38,601 nt of DNA from JAUVZF01 sp964449275. Lineage in GTDB: Bacteria; Planctomycetota; Phycisphaerae; FEN-1346. The first letter of the stretch is position 1; each line of letters begins with the position of its first letter. The notes under the pieces are model-generated. The model was given only the letters and a program-made list of their open reading frames with translations. It was not told the DNA's origin and ran no database searches. A program made the position numbers and the translations under genes. The stretch covers positions 1 to 38,601 of the forward strand of contig CAYVAM010000015.1 of assembly GCA_964449275.1 (NCBI GenBank). The letters run 5' to 3'. Shown one piece after another: positions 22,895 to 32,122 of the stretch.

Positions 22895-25261
22895 ATGGAC
22901 TCCAGGCGTGTGGCGCGTTGGCTGGTCATCGCGGCAGTGACGGCAACGGGTTGCGGCGCCAAGGCTGCCGGACGCGACGGCACCACCATCACCCTCACCG
23001 ACAAGGTCCTCGTCGCCGACACCGTCCCGTTTGGCATCAACCTGGGCGGCGACGCGTACTACTCGGGTGCGGCCCTGGTGAAGAAACGGGCGGTCGAGAA
23101 CTTCGAGGGCGCCACGTACCGCCAGTGCCATTTCGGACCCCTCAACGATTCGCGCGGCGCAACCACCTGGTTCGGCCTGAACGATTCGTGGAAGGAGATG
23201 ATGCTCAAGGAAGGCCGGTACACGATCCTCTCCGGCCCCGCGCGCGGCACGACGGGCCGAATCAAGGGCATCTCCACGAAGAAGGCCAAGCACCAGGGCC
23301 GGATGAAGGACTTCATGTACGTCGAGTACGACAAGGAGGTGACGCCCGACGAGCCGAACCTGGGCCTGATGATCGAGGCCAACCGCCTCCGCGACGGTCA
23401 GATGCACACGCGCGACGGGTACTGGTGCTCGAAGCAGAACGAGATCGCCGTCGGCGACACGCATCCCGGCGCGTTCGGCTGCGCGGCCCTCAACCTGAAG
23501 GGCGCCGGCGAGAAGGCCCACTACCGCTTCAGCACCCACTACCAGCGGTACGGCCAGACGAACGGCACGTGGCACGTCCGGTTCTGGGCCAAGGCGAAGG
23601 CGGGCGAACCGAAACTCACGATCTCCACACACACCTACGGCGAGTCGAAGGCCCTGACGCCCGCCGCCGAGTGGAAACTCCACGAGCAGACCATCCGCGT
23701 GGACAAGGTGCCCGAACCGACCGACCCGAAGCGAAGCGACCATCTCCTGTTCACCCTCGAGGCCGAAGGCGGAGACGTCCTGATCGACGACTGCGAAATC
23801 TGGATTGAGGGCGACACCAACCCCACCGCCTTCCGCGACGACTGCGTCGCCATGCTCCGCACGTACCGTCCCGGCTGCATCCGCTACCTCCAGATGGGCG
23901 GCTCGACGCTCGACAACACGCTCGCGCCGCCGCTCGCGCGGCACGCCTTCTCCAGCCAGCGCGGCAGCAAGGTCGGCCCGTACGAGCGGCATGGCCGCCA
24001 TCCGTATGGCCTCCACGAGATGTACGTCCTGTGCGAGCACCTCGGCTGCGACCCGTGGTACACGCTGCCGGGGACGCTCAGCCGCGACGAGATGAAACGG
24101 TTCATGCAGTACCTCGGCGCCCCGCCCGGCGTCGGTTACGGCAAGAGAAGAGCCGAACTCGGACACCCGAAGCCGTGGACCCAGGTCTTCCGAAACATCC
24201 ACGTCGAGTTCGGCAACGAGGCCTGGAACAACGCCGGGCCGTACCAGTGCGGCGGGTTCAACGGGCGCGATTACTGGAGGGACCTCATCGCCACCGGCAA
24301 GGCCTCGCCGCACTATCGCGCCAACGTCGTTTTTCATGCGGCCGGGCAGGCGGCCAACTCGTGGCTGAACGGCGGCATTATGGAGCGCGTGCCCAACGCC
24401 GACCGGTTCGGCGTCGCGCCGTACATCATCCAGAGCATCTCGAAGCAGGAAATGGAGGTCCTCGACACCGACGAGGAACTGCTGGCCTGGGCGTTCGCCT
24501 GGCCCATCCGGCGGTCGCGCGACGAGAAAGGCGCGATGCGCCAGAACTGGGAACTGTCGAAGAAGAGCGGCATCGAACTATCAATCTATGAGGTCAACCA
24601 CCACATCACCCACGGCGACGGGCCACTTGAGCCCCGCAACACGATCGTCACCTCCATCGGCGGCGGCCTCAACGTCATGGGCAACATGCTCCTGATGCTG
24701 AAAGAACATCACCTGCGGACGCAGGCCCTGTTCTCCCTCGTCCAGCACAGTTACAACGCCCACGGCATCGGGCCGGTGCGCCTTTGGGGCACCGCCCTCT
24801 GCATGCGCAAGGGGCACGAGCGGTACCGGCCGACGTTCCTCGCCTGCGCCATGGCCAACAAGGTCATGGGGGGGAACCTGGTCGAGACCACTCATGCGGG
24901 CGCGGAGCCGACGTTCACGGCCGAGGGCGTCTTCAGCAAACGCCTTGGCATCGAGAAGATGGAGGGGATTCCGGTCCTCTGGAGTTACGCCTTCGCCCAA
25001 GGCAAGCGGCGCGGGCTCATTCTGCTGAACATCGACACGTCGAAGCCGCACCCGGTCGCCGTTGCGTTCGACGGCAAGGTCAAGGACGAGGTGGCGACGC
25101 GCTGGTCGCTGACGGCCGACCGCATCACCGCCGGCAACGAGTTCGAGCAGCCCGAGCCGCAGGTCAAACTGGTGGAGGATGCGGTCGAGCGCTTCCGCTC
25201 CGGCCACCGGCTCACGCTGCCGGCGCACTCGGCCTGTGCGCTCCAGTGGGAGGTCCGGTAG
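22895..25261 (+). CDS. Lipoprotein, candidate clan GH-A-like glycosidase of unknown family
   Basis: I do not recognise a named family for this 788-residue protein. It has a lipoprotein signal (VIAAVTATGC, Cys20). Residues about 30-310 look like beta-sandwich domains (TWHVRFWAKAKAG, VLIDDCEIWIEG), as in carbohydrate-binding modules. Residues about 315-700 look like a TIM barrel: RPGCIRYLQMGGSTLDN, IHVEFGNEAWNN (Asn441-Glu442) and ELSIYEVNHH (Glu566). An NE pair followed 124 residues later by a strand-end Glu is the clan-A arrangement of acid/base and nucleophile. A beta domain ends the protein (GLILLNIDTSKPHPVAV). The length and plan recall GH51/GH39-type enzymes, and arabinofuranosidase is one guess. 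The ATG follows the second repeat-borne AAAGGAG. Confidence 0.7.
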   Translation: MDSRRVARWLVIAAVTATGCGAKAAGRDGTTITLTDKVLVADTVPFGINLGGDAYYSGAALVKKRAVENFEGATYRQCHFGPLNDSRGATTWFGLNDSWKEMMLKEGRYTILSGPARGTTGRIKGISTKKAKHQGRMKDFMYVEYDKEVTPDEPNLGLMIEANRLRDGQMHTRDGYWCSKQNEIAVGDTHPGAFGCAALNLKGAGEKAHYRFSTHYQRYGQTNGTWHVRFWAKAKAGEPKLTISTHTYGESKALTPAAEWKLHEQTIRVDKVPEPTDPKRSDHLLFTLEAEGGDVLIDDCEIWIEGDTNPTAFRDDCVAMLRTYRPGCIRYLQMGGSTLDNTLAPPLARHAFSSQRGSKVGPYERHGRHPYGLHEMYVLCEHLGCDPWYTLPGTLSRDEMKRFMQYLGAPPGVGYGKRRAELGHPKPWTQVFRNIHVEFGNEAWNNAGPYQCGGFNGRDYWRDLIATGKASPHYRANVVFHAAGQAANSWLNGGIMERVPNADRFGVAPYIIQSISKQEMEVLDTDEELLAWAFAWPIRRSRDEKGAMRQNWELSKKSGIELSIYEVNHHITHGDGPLEPRNTIVTSIGGGLNVMGNMLLMLKEHHLRTQALFSLVQHSYNAHGIGPVRLWGTALCMRKGHERYRPTFLACAMANKVMGGNLVETTHAGAEPTFTAEGVFSKRLGIEKMEGIPVLWSYAFAQGKRRGLILLNIDTSKPHPVAVAFDGKVKDEVATRWSLTADRITAGNEFEQPEPQVKLVEDAVERFRSGHRLTLPAHSACALQWEVR

Positions 25262-25274
25262 CCCAGCGGGGTGG

Positions 25275-25298
25275 CATGGCCACGCTTGCGTGGCCATG
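25275..25298. repeat. CTTG-loop hairpin, 10-bp stem
   Basis: CATGGCCACG pairs perfectly with CGTGGCCATG around CTTG, 14 bp after the stop at 25261. The same arms occur at 22761-22802, where extra sequence is inserted in the loop. Confidence 0.85.
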
Positions 25299-25423
25299 TG
25301 CCGGTTCGGGAATCTCCACGACTCGGGCGCGCCCCGTTCGGGCGTCTGCGGCGACCACCGATGGTTCCGCGTCCCACGCGCCGCGGTTGTCCCCGTCCGG
25401 CAAGCCGGACCGCGGGAGAACTG

Positions 25424-25453
25424 TTGACACGGCCGGTGCAAAACGGCAAGTAT
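25424..25453 (+). promoter_or_regulatory. Weak promoter candidate for the GH116 gene
   Basis: TTGACA (25424-25429) is followed by 18 bp and AAGTAT, about 60 bp before the ATG at 25516. The -35 box is perfect and the -10 box poor. Confidence 0.3.
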
Positions 25454-25515
25454 CAACGTCCACGCTGGGCAACGGAGCAGGTCGAAGCGGGACCGAACGG
25501 GTCCGAGGAGATGAG

Positions 25516-28500
25516 ATGGGCACGTCTGCGGCAGGGAAGCGTCCTTTCTACCGGCGGTCGTCGGCCGGCATGTGGCTGATGGCGTTTCCGGCGGTGGCGC
25601 TCGTTCTTCTCGGCGGCGCTCGGCTGCCGGCGGCTCGAGGCGCCGAGACGGGGCTCCGTCCGGGCGAGCCCGGTCCCAAGGCCGACGCCAAATGGATGGC
25701 CGCCTTGCGCGGGCGCGGGCAGCGCAAGGTCTATCGCGGCCCCGAACTCGAGACCATCGGGATGCCGTGCGGCGGGATCGCGGCAGGGCAACTCTACGTG
25801 CGCGGCGACGGCACGCTCGCCCAGTGGTGGATCTTCAACAACGCGAAGAACACCGGCTACGGCGCACGATGTTACCGCACGTATCGTCCACCGAGCCCCA
25901 TCGACCAGGGTTTTCTCGTCGGCGTCAAGACGGAGGGCGGCGAGGCCGTGACCCGGCGCCTGAGCCGCGAGGACTTCGATGCGATTGAGTTCATCGGCGA
26001 GTACCCGATCGCCGAGATCCGCTATCGCACGAAGGAGAAGCCGGCCCTGCCCATCGAGGTGGACCTGGAGGTCTCCTCGCCGTTCATCCCCCTGAATGCC
26101 CGGGATTCAGGCGTCCCTGTCACCGTGCTTCGGTACACGGTGAAGAATGCGTCAACGAAACCCTGCGACGTAACGCTCACCGGCTGGCTCCAGAACGGCG
26201 TGTGCCTGGCGTTGGCGCCGGCGGCGGGCCTCAAGAGCCGGAACCGCGTCGTCCGCGAGGGCGGTCTGACGGCCGTCGTGATGGACCTCGTGGAAGTGCC
26301 GCCTGAGAAAGCGGCCGAACCGCCGCGCGTCACCGTCTTCGAGGATTTCGAGAAAGGTTCCTACGACGGCTGGACCGCGACGGGCAAGGCGTTCGGTCCG
26401 GCGCCCGCCACCGGCAAGTTCGGCCGCCAGCAGCCCGTGGCCGGATGGCACGGCAAGGGTTTCATCAACACGTTCCGCATCGACGACGAGCCGCAGGGTA
26501 CGCTCACGTCCCGCCCGTTCACGATCGCCGAACCGCACATCGCCTTCCTGGTGGGCGGGGGCAACCACGAGGGCGCCACGTGCATGAACCTGGAGGTGGG
26601 CGGCAAGGTGGTCCGCACCATCACGGGGCGCAGCAACGAGCGGCTCGAACCCCGCGCCTGGGACGTCCGCGAGTTCATCGGCAAGGAGGCGCGCCTCGTC
26701 ATCGTGGACAAGCACTCCGGCCCGTGGGGGCACATCAACATCGACCACATCCGCTTTACGAACGTCCCGCCCAGCCGGTACACGGGCCCGCCGCGCGAGC
26801 ATCCCGCCTACGGCGACATGGCGCTCGCGGTCCTCGACCCCAAGGCGGGCGGCGGCACCGTGGGCAAGCGGACGGGCTGCGTCATCGAACCTCGCGACGG
26901 CGGAACGTACCCGCTCGGGACACCCCGGCCGGGGTACCTGTCGTCGGCCCTTCACCTGGCGCCGGGCGAGGAGAAGCACGCCACGTTCTTCGTCACGTGG
27001 TATTTCCCGAACCGGCCGCGCGTCGGGCGCATGTACGCGAACTGGTTCAAGAACTCGCTCGACGTGGCGAAGTACGCGGCGGCAAACCTCGAGCGGCTGC
27101 GCGCAGAGACGCACCTGTGGCGCGACACGTACTTCGACACGACGCTGCCGTACTGGTTTGCGGCGAGGCTCGCGATGCCCGTCTCGACGCTGGCAACCGA
27201 GACGTGCCAGTGGTGGAAGAGCGGCCGGTTCTACGCATGGGAGGGCGTCGGCTGCTGCGCGGGCACGTGCACGCACGTGTGGAACTACGAGCATGCGTGC
27301 GCGCAACTGTTTCCGGAACTCGCGCGTTCGACGCGGCTGATGCAGGACCTGTCGCCACAGGGCGGCTTCGACGAGAAGACCGGCCTGGTCGGTTTTCGGA
27401 GCAACCGGGCCTACGCCGCCGACGGCCAGTGCGGGACGGTCCTGAAGGTGTACCGCGAGCACCTGATGTCGCCGGACATGCGGTTCCTCGACGAGGCGTG
27501 GCCGAAGGTCCGCAAAGCGATGGATTACATGGTGGCCCACGACGGCGACGACGACGGCCTCATCGAAGACTCGCAGCACAACACGTTCGACATCAACTTC
27601 GTCGGGCCCAACACGTTCGTCGGAAGCCTGTACCTGGCGGCGCTGCGCGGGGCCGAGGAGATGGCGCGCCTGAAAGGTGACGGCGCCCTGGCCGACCGGT
27701 ACCGCGCCATCTTCGAGCGCGGCCGCACCGAGACGATGAAGCGCCTCTTCAACGGCGAGTACTTCATCCAGATCGTCCCGGACGGCGCGCCCGACAAGTT
27801 CCAGTACGGCAAGGGGTGCCTGGCGGACCAGGTCTTCGGCCAGGGGTGGGCGCATCAGGTCGGTCTCGGGCGCATCTATCCGGCCGACAAGGTGCGGACG
27901 GCGCTCGGCTCGGTCTTCCGGTACAACTGGACGAGCGACATCGGCCCGTACAACGCCAAGTGGCCGCCCGAACGCTGGTTCGCCCGCGCGGGCGAAGGCG
28001 GCCTCTTTATCTGCACGTGGCCGAACGGAGGCCGGCCCGCCACCGGCGTCCGGTACCGCAACGAGGTCTGGACCGGCATCGAGTACCAGGTGGCCGGCAA
28101 CATGCTCTGGGAGGGGATGGTGGATGAGGCCCTGGCCATCGTCCGCGCCGTCCACGAACGGTACGACGGGACCGAACACAACCCGTGGAACGAGGTGGAG
28201 TGCGGCGACCATTACGCGCGGGCTCTGGCGTCGTGGGGGTGCCTGGTCGGCGTGTGCGGCTACGTGTATGACGGGCCGGCCGAGAAGATCGGCTTCGCGC
28301 CGCGGATGACGCCCGGGGACTTCAAGGCGTTCTTCACGGCGGCCGAAGGGTGGGGCAGCCTCGTCCAGAAGCGACGCGAGGCCCATCAGACGAACCGCAT
28401 CGAGGTGGCCTACGGCAAACTCCGCGCCCGGACGCTCGTGTTCGAGGTAGGCGCCGACATGAAGTCCGTCCGCGCCGCCGTCACGGCAGCCGGCCGCAAG

Positions 28501-28602
28501 GTCGCCGCCGACGTGAAACAGGACGGCGCGCGCGTGACGCTGACCCTCCCCGCGCCGGTCGACGTCGCGCGGGGAGAAACCATCGAAGTGACGTTACACT
28601 GA
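25516..28602 (+). CDS. GH116-like glycosidase with an inserted beta-sandwich, exported
   Basis: The 1028-residue protein has a signal peptide (GMWLMAFPAVALVLLGGARLPAARG). It keeps the GH116 plan: an N-terminal beta domain (GMPCGGIAAGQLYVRGDG, LAQWWIFNN) and a C-terminal (alpha/alpha)6 domain (ETCQWWKSGRFYAWEG, Glu576; DSQHNTFDINF, Asp692; GLFICTWPNG; RYRNEVWTGIEYQVAG). Glu576 and Asp692 are my candidates for nucleophile and acid/base by motif position. Residues about 272-418 (VFEDFEKGSYDGWTATGKAFG to GHINIDHIRF) look like an extra binding-type beta-sandwich inside the N-terminal domain. Family activities include beta-glucosidase and beta-xylosidase. The ATG follows GAGGAG; the longer frame upstream overlaps the previous gene and is spurious. 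Confidence 0.88.
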   Translation: MGTSAAGKRPFYRRSSAGMWLMAFPAVALVLLGGARLPAARGAETGLRPGEPGPKADAKWMAALRGRGQRKVYRGPELETIGMPCGGIAAGQLYVRGDGTLAQWWIFNNAKNTGYGARCYRTYRPPSPIDQGFLVGVKTEGGEAVTRRLSREDFDAIEFIGEYPIAEIRYRTKEKPALPIEVDLEVSSPFIPLNARDSGVPVTVLRYTVKNASTKPCDVTLTGWLQNGVCLALAPAAGLKSRNRVVREGGLTAVVMDLVEVPPEKAAEPPRVTVFEDFEKGSYDGWTATGKAFGPAPATGKFGRQQPVAGWHGKGFINTFRIDDEPQGTLTSRPFTIAEPHIAFLVGGGNHEGATCMNLEVGGKVVRTITGRSNERLEPRAWDVREFIGKEARLVIVDKHSGPWGHINIDHIRFTNVPPSRYTGPPREHPAYGDMALAVLDPKAGGGTVGKRTGCVIEPRDGGTYPLGTPRPGYLSSALHLAPGEEKHATFFVTWYFPNRPRVGRMYANWFKNSLDVAKYAAANLERLRAETHLWRDTYFDTTLPYWFAARLAMPVSTLATETCQWWKSGRFYAWEGVGCCAGTCTHVWNYEHACAQLFPELARSTRLMQDLSPQGGFDEKTGLVGFRSNRAYAADGQCGTVLKVYREHLMSPDMRFLDEAWPKVRKAMDYMVAHDGDDDGLIEDSQHNTFDINFVGPNTFVGSLYLAALRGAEEMARLKGDGALADRYRAIFERGRTETMKRLFNGEYFIQIVPDGAPDKFQYGKGCLADQVFGQGWAHQVGLGRIYPADKVRTALGSVFRYNWTSDIGPYNAKWPPERWFARAGEGGLFICTWPNGGRPATGVRYRNEVWTGIEYQVAGNMLWEGMVDEALAIVRAVHERYDGTEHNPWNEVECGDHYARALASWGCLVGVCGYVYDGPAEKIGFAPRMTPGDFKAFFTAAEGWGSLVQKRREAHQTNRIEVAYGKLRARTLVFEVGADMKSVRAAVTAAGRKVAADVKQDGARVTLTLPAPVDVARGETIEVTLH

Positions 28603-28634
28603 TGAGCACGGCCGCTCCCAAGGAGGTGCGTCTG

Positions 28635-30458
28635 ATGCATCGCTTCTTGTGTGATTTTGCTTTTCTCGTCACCGCGAGCGTCGCGATTGCCTCTAGCGCT
28701 TGCGCCGCCGATCCGCCGGGCCAGTGCGTCATTACGGTGGGCGGAAAGCAGATTGCACCCGCCACCCACGCCGTCGTCATCCCGGAAAGATGCACGCCGC
28801 AGGAGCAGCACGCGGCCGGGGACCTCGCGAACCACATCGAGAAGATGACCGGCAAGCGGCTGCCCGTGGCGCCCGAGAGCCGGTTGGGCGAGAAGACGCC
28901 GATCCTCGTCGGCAGGTGCGCGCAAACGCTCGAGAAACTCGGCGTCAAGGTCGATTTCGATGCCCTCGGCCTTGAAGGCATTGCCATCGAGACGAAGGGC
29001 CCGGCGCTGGTCCTCGCGGGCAACCAGCGCGGCGTCCTGTACGCCGTGTACTCGTTCCTGGAGGATTACTGCGACTGCCGGTGGTTCACGCCGGATTGCT
29101 CGCGGATTCCGAAGAGCGGCACGTTTGCCGTGGCCGATCTGAAGGTCCGCTACACGCCTCCGCTGGAATATCGGTCCACCGATTACCCCTGCTCGCGCGA
29201 CGCCGACTGGGCCGTCCGCAACAAGATGAACGGCACGCATCCGCGGCTGGACGAGAAGCGCGGCGGCAAGGTGGCGTACTCGCACTTCGTCCACACCTTC
29301 AACTCGATCCTCTCGCCGGACCAGCACTTCAAGGACCATCCGGAATGGTTTTCCGAGGTGAAGGGCAAGCGCATCGGCGGGCGGACGCAACTGTGTCTGA
29401 CGAACCCGGAGGTCCTCGAAACGGCCAGAAAAACGGTCCGCCGGTGGATCAAGGACGCCCCGCAGGCCACGATCTTTTCGGTCTCGCAGAACGACTGGCA
29501 CAACTACTGCACGTGCGAAAAGTGCGCAGCGCTCGCCGAGAAGGAAGGCAGCCAGGCCGGACCGCTCCTGCACTTCATCAACGCCATCGCCGACGACATC
29601 GCGAAGGACTACCCCGACAAGATCATCTCGACGCTTGCGTATCAGTACACCCGAAAGCCGCCGAAGCACGTGAAGCCCCGTCCGAACGTGTGCGTGCGGC
29701 TGTGCAGCATCGAGTGCTGCTTCGCCCACCCGCTCCGGACCGACCCGTTCAACAAGACGTTCGTGGACGACATCCGGGCGTGGAACCGAATCTGCAACCG
29801 CCTGTACGTCTGGGACTACATCATCGACTACCGCCACAGCGTCATGCCGTTTCCGAACCTGCGGTCCCTGAAGCCGAACATCCGGTTCTTCATCGACCAC
29901 GGCGTGAAGGGGCTGTACGAGGAGGCGTGCTACTTTACGCCGCACTCGGAATGGGCGGAACTCAGAACCTGGATCATCGCCAAGACGATGTGGAACCCGA
30001 ATTACGACACCGATTGGGCCATCGACGAGTTTCTCGCCGGCTACTACGGCGCCGCCGCATGGCCCCTGCGGCAGTACATCGACCTGGTGCACAAGCAGGT
30101 CATTGAACATCCGGACTGGCATGCTACGATCTGGGCGAAGCCGACCTCGCCGTGGCTCCGCGACGAGGTCCTCGCGAACTACATCCGGTACTTCGACGAG
30201 GCCGAGGCGGCCGTCAGGGATGACCCTGTCCTTGCACAGCGTGTGGCGGTCGCGCGGCTGCCCGTGCGGTACGTGCGGATTATGAAGGCGAAGCCGGGCC
30301 ACGCGAATGCGGCCACGTGGCTCCGGACGTTCGAGAACGTCGCCCGGAAGGCGGGCCTGACGATGGTCTGTGAACACGGCGGCACCGGGCGGCTCGACGT
30401 CTGGCTCGCCGCCCAGCGCAAACGCCTCAAGATCGGTGCCGGGAAGGCCGGTCAGTAG
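28635..30458 (+). CDS. DUF4838 (alpha-glucuronidase-like) exported protein
   Basis: The 607-residue protein has a signal peptide (FLCDFAFLVTASVAIASSACAAD). An N-terminal domain like that of GH67 enzymes follows (VVIPERCTPQEQHAAGDLANHI, VLAGNQRGVLYAVYSFLEDY). Next is the DUF4838 body with its hallmark Cys cluster (NDWHNYCTCEKCAALAEKEGS) and LLHFINAIADDIAKDYPDK. No DUF4838 substrate is certain to me; a glycosidase role is inferred from relation to GH67/GH20-type folds. It begins 32 bp after the GH116 stop with AAGGAGG 8 bases before the ATG, so the two are probably cotranscribed. Upstream frame extension lies inside GH116. Confidence 0.85.
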   Translation: MHRFLCDFAFLVTASVAIASSACAADPPGQCVITVGGKQIAPATHAVVIPERCTPQEQHAAGDLANHIEKMTGKRLPVAPESRLGEKTPILVGRCAQTLEKLGVKVDFDALGLEGIAIETKGPALVLAGNQRGVLYAVYSFLEDYCDCRWFTPDCSRIPKSGTFAVADLKVRYTPPLEYRSTDYPCSRDADWAVRNKMNGTHPRLDEKRGGKVAYSHFVHTFNSILSPDQHFKDHPEWFSEVKGKRIGGRTQLCLTNPEVLETARKTVRRWIKDAPQATIFSVSQNDWHNYCTCEKCAALAEKEGSQAGPLLHFINAIADDIAKDYPDKIISTLAYQYTRKPPKHVKPRPNVCVRLCSIECCFAHPLRTDPFNKTFVDDIRAWNRICNRLYVWDYIIDYRHSVMPFPNLRSLKPNIRFFIDHGVKGLYEEACYFTPHSEWAELRTWIIAKTMWNPNYDTDWAIDEFLAGYYGAAAWPLRQYIDLVHKQVIEHPDWHATIWAKPTSPWLRDEVLANYIRYFDEAEAAVRDDPVLAQRVAVARLPVRYVRIMKAKPGHANAATWLRTFENVARKAGLTMVCEHGGTGRLDVWLAAQRKRLKIGAGKAGQ

Positions 30459-30462
30459 CGCA

Positions 30463-30484
30463 GTTAGCCAGCGGCCTTGGCCGC
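30463..30484 (+). repeat. GTTAGCC plus CTTG-loop hairpin
   Basis: GTTAGCC (30463-30469) precedes GCGGC-CTTG-GCCGC (30471-30484), 5 bp after the stop at 30458. Same leader and loop as the arrays, different stem. Confidence 0.75.
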
Positions 30485-30533
30485 CGCGCGCCGTTATTTG
30501 ACAGCGGCGCCAAATGCGAAAGGAGAACTACTT

Positions 30534-31757
30534 ATGATGCGATGCATCGGCCTGAGCCTCATCGTCCTGGCAACAGTGAGCGGCTGTGGCCAGGAGAAGC
30601 CGCCGCCGGCAGAGGGAACCTTCGGCGGCGACGTGGCGCTACTCAAGAAACACTTCAGCGTGGTCGTCTTGTCGGACAAGTCGGGCAGCGCCAAGGTGGC
30701 CGTCGTCCCGGCCATGCAGGGCCGCGTCATGACCAGCACCGCCGGCGGCGACGGCGGAATCAGTTTCGGCTGGATCAACAAGAAACTCATTGCCTCGGGC
30801 GACCGGCTCGAACACATCAACCCGTACGGCGGGGAGGACCGGTTCTGGCTTGGGCCGGAGGGAGGCCAGTTCTCCATCTACTTCGCCAAGGGCGCGCCCT
30901 TCGACCTGGACAACTGGTTCGTGCCACCGCCGATCGACACCGAATCGTTTCCGGTCGTCAAGGCCGCTGCCGACAGCGTTCAACTTCGCCGCCAGTTCAG
31001 GCTGACCAACTACTCGGATACGAAGTTCGACGTGGCGGTCGATCGCGAGGTGCGGCTGCTCGGACCCGGCGCCGTATGGAAGCACCTGGGCGTCGGTCCG
31101 GTCGCCGGCGTCAGCATGGTGGCCTATGAATCGGTCAACCGCATCACGAACGCCGGCTCCGAGCCCTGGAAGAAAGAGACCGGGCTGCTCTCGATCTGGA
31201 TCCTGGGGATGTTGAACCCGTCGGACGCCACCACGATCGTGCTGCCTATCCGGGCAGGGCCGGAGACCGAACTCGGCAAGCCGGTCGTGGACGACTATTT
31301 CGGCAAGGTGCCGGCCGACCGCCTCATCGTCGAAGAGGATATCGCCTACTTCAGCGGCGACGGCAAGCACCGCTCCAAGATCGGCATCGGCCCGAAGCGG
31401 TGCAAAGGAATCCTGGGAAGTTACGATGCGGCGAACCAGGCGCTGACGCTCGTACAGTTCACCTTCACCGAGGGCGTGACGGACTACGTCAACTCGCTCT
31501 GGAAACTCCAGAAGGACCCGTACGGCGGCGACGTGGCCAACAGTTACAACGACGGCCCCCCCAAGCCGGGCGCCGCGCCACTGGGACCGTTCTACGAACT
31601 GGAGTCCTCGTCGCCGGCGGCGGCGCTCGCGCCCGGCGAATCGCTCGAACACATCCACCGCACGATCCACATCCGCGGACCGGAGGCGAAACTCGACCCC
31701 ATCGCCAAGCCGACGCTTGGCGTCGGCATCGACGAAATCAAGAACGCCCTGAAATAG
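30534..31757 (+). CDS. Lipoprotein of the DUF6786/mutarotase-like type
   Basis: The 407-residue product has a lipoprotein signal (LSLIVLATVSGC). The rest is beta-rich: VAVVPAMQGRVMTSTAGG, SFGWINKKLIASG, EDRFWLGPEGGQFSIYF, FRLTNYSDTKFDVAVDREVRLL. This resembles the galactose mutarotase/aldose 1-epimerase superfold, and I would place it with DUF6786; this is from memory of motifs. No catalytic His pair is clear, so activity is not assigned. AAAGGAG lies 7 bases before the ATG at 30534. It sits between two CTTG hairpin elements and continues the plus-strand glycosidase run. Confidence 0.72.
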   Translation: MMRCIGLSLIVLATVSGCGQEKPPPAEGTFGGDVALLKKHFSVVVLSDKSGSAKVAVVPAMQGRVMTSTAGGDGGISFGWINKKLIASGDRLEHINPYGGEDRFWLGPEGGQFSIYFAKGAPFDLDNWFVPPPIDTESFPVVKAAADSVQLRRQFRLTNYSDTKFDVAVDREVRLLGPGAVWKHLGVGPVAGVSMVAYESVNRITNAGSEPWKKETGLLSIWILGMLNPSDATTIVLPIRAGPETELGKPVVDDYFGKVPADRLIVEEDIAYFSGDGKHRSKIGIGPKRCKGILGSYDAANQALTLVQFTFTEGVTDYVNSLWKLQKDPYGGDVANSYNDGPPKPGAAPLGPFYELESSSPAAALAPGESLEHIHRTIHIRGPEAKLDPIAKPTLGVGIDEIKNALK

Positions 31758-31796
31758 CCCCGCCGCTGTCGGCGCGGCTGTTGTGCGTCGCGTGTG

Positions 31797-32100
31797 AGCC
31801 GCCGGGCTTGCCCGGCGCGAACGAGTGTCGCATTTTAGCCGCCGGGCTTGCCCGGCGCGAACGAGTATCGCATGTTAGCCGCCGGGCTTGCCCGGCGCGA
31901 ACGAGTATCGCATGTTAGCCGCCGGGCTTGCCCGGCGCGNNNNNNNNNNNNNNNNNNNNNNNNNNNNNNNNNNNNNNNNNNNNNNNNNNNNNNNNNNNNN
32001 NNNNNNNNNNNNNNNNNNNNNNNNNNNNNNNNNNNNNNNTTAGCCGCCGGGCTTGCCCGGCGCGAACGAGTATCGCATGTTAGCCGCCGGGCTTGCCCGG
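31797..32100 (+). repeat. 40-bp tandem array with the same CTTG hairpin core
   Basis: Units start at 31797, 31837, 31877, 31917, 32042 and 32082, spaced exactly 40 bp where uninterrupted. Each has the core AGCCGCCGGGCTTGCCCGG, as in the 9901 array, then a different spacer (GCGAACGAGTATCGCATGTT). Unit 1 differs at two positions. The array starts 39 bp after a stop and runs to 22 bp before the GH172 start. It fills most of the 31758-32122 gap, which has no gene. Confidence 0.95.
31940..32039. other. Assembly gap (100 N)
   Basis: Exactly 100 N bases inside the 40-bp tandem array; true length unknown. Confidence 0.97.
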
Positions 32101-32122
32101 GGCGTTATATGGAGGATTACCT

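Noticed and set aside
24784..25515. A 1272-residue protein reading from inside the 22895-25261 gene into GH116
   Set aside because: The first 244 codons overlap the preceding gene in another frame and have low-complexity Arg/Ala composition. A signal peptide and ribosome site mark 25516 as the real start.
30498..30520. Promoter at TTGACA before the DUF6786-like gene
   Set aside because: A 17-bp spacer would place the -10 box on the ribosome-binding site. There is no room for a transcript leader.
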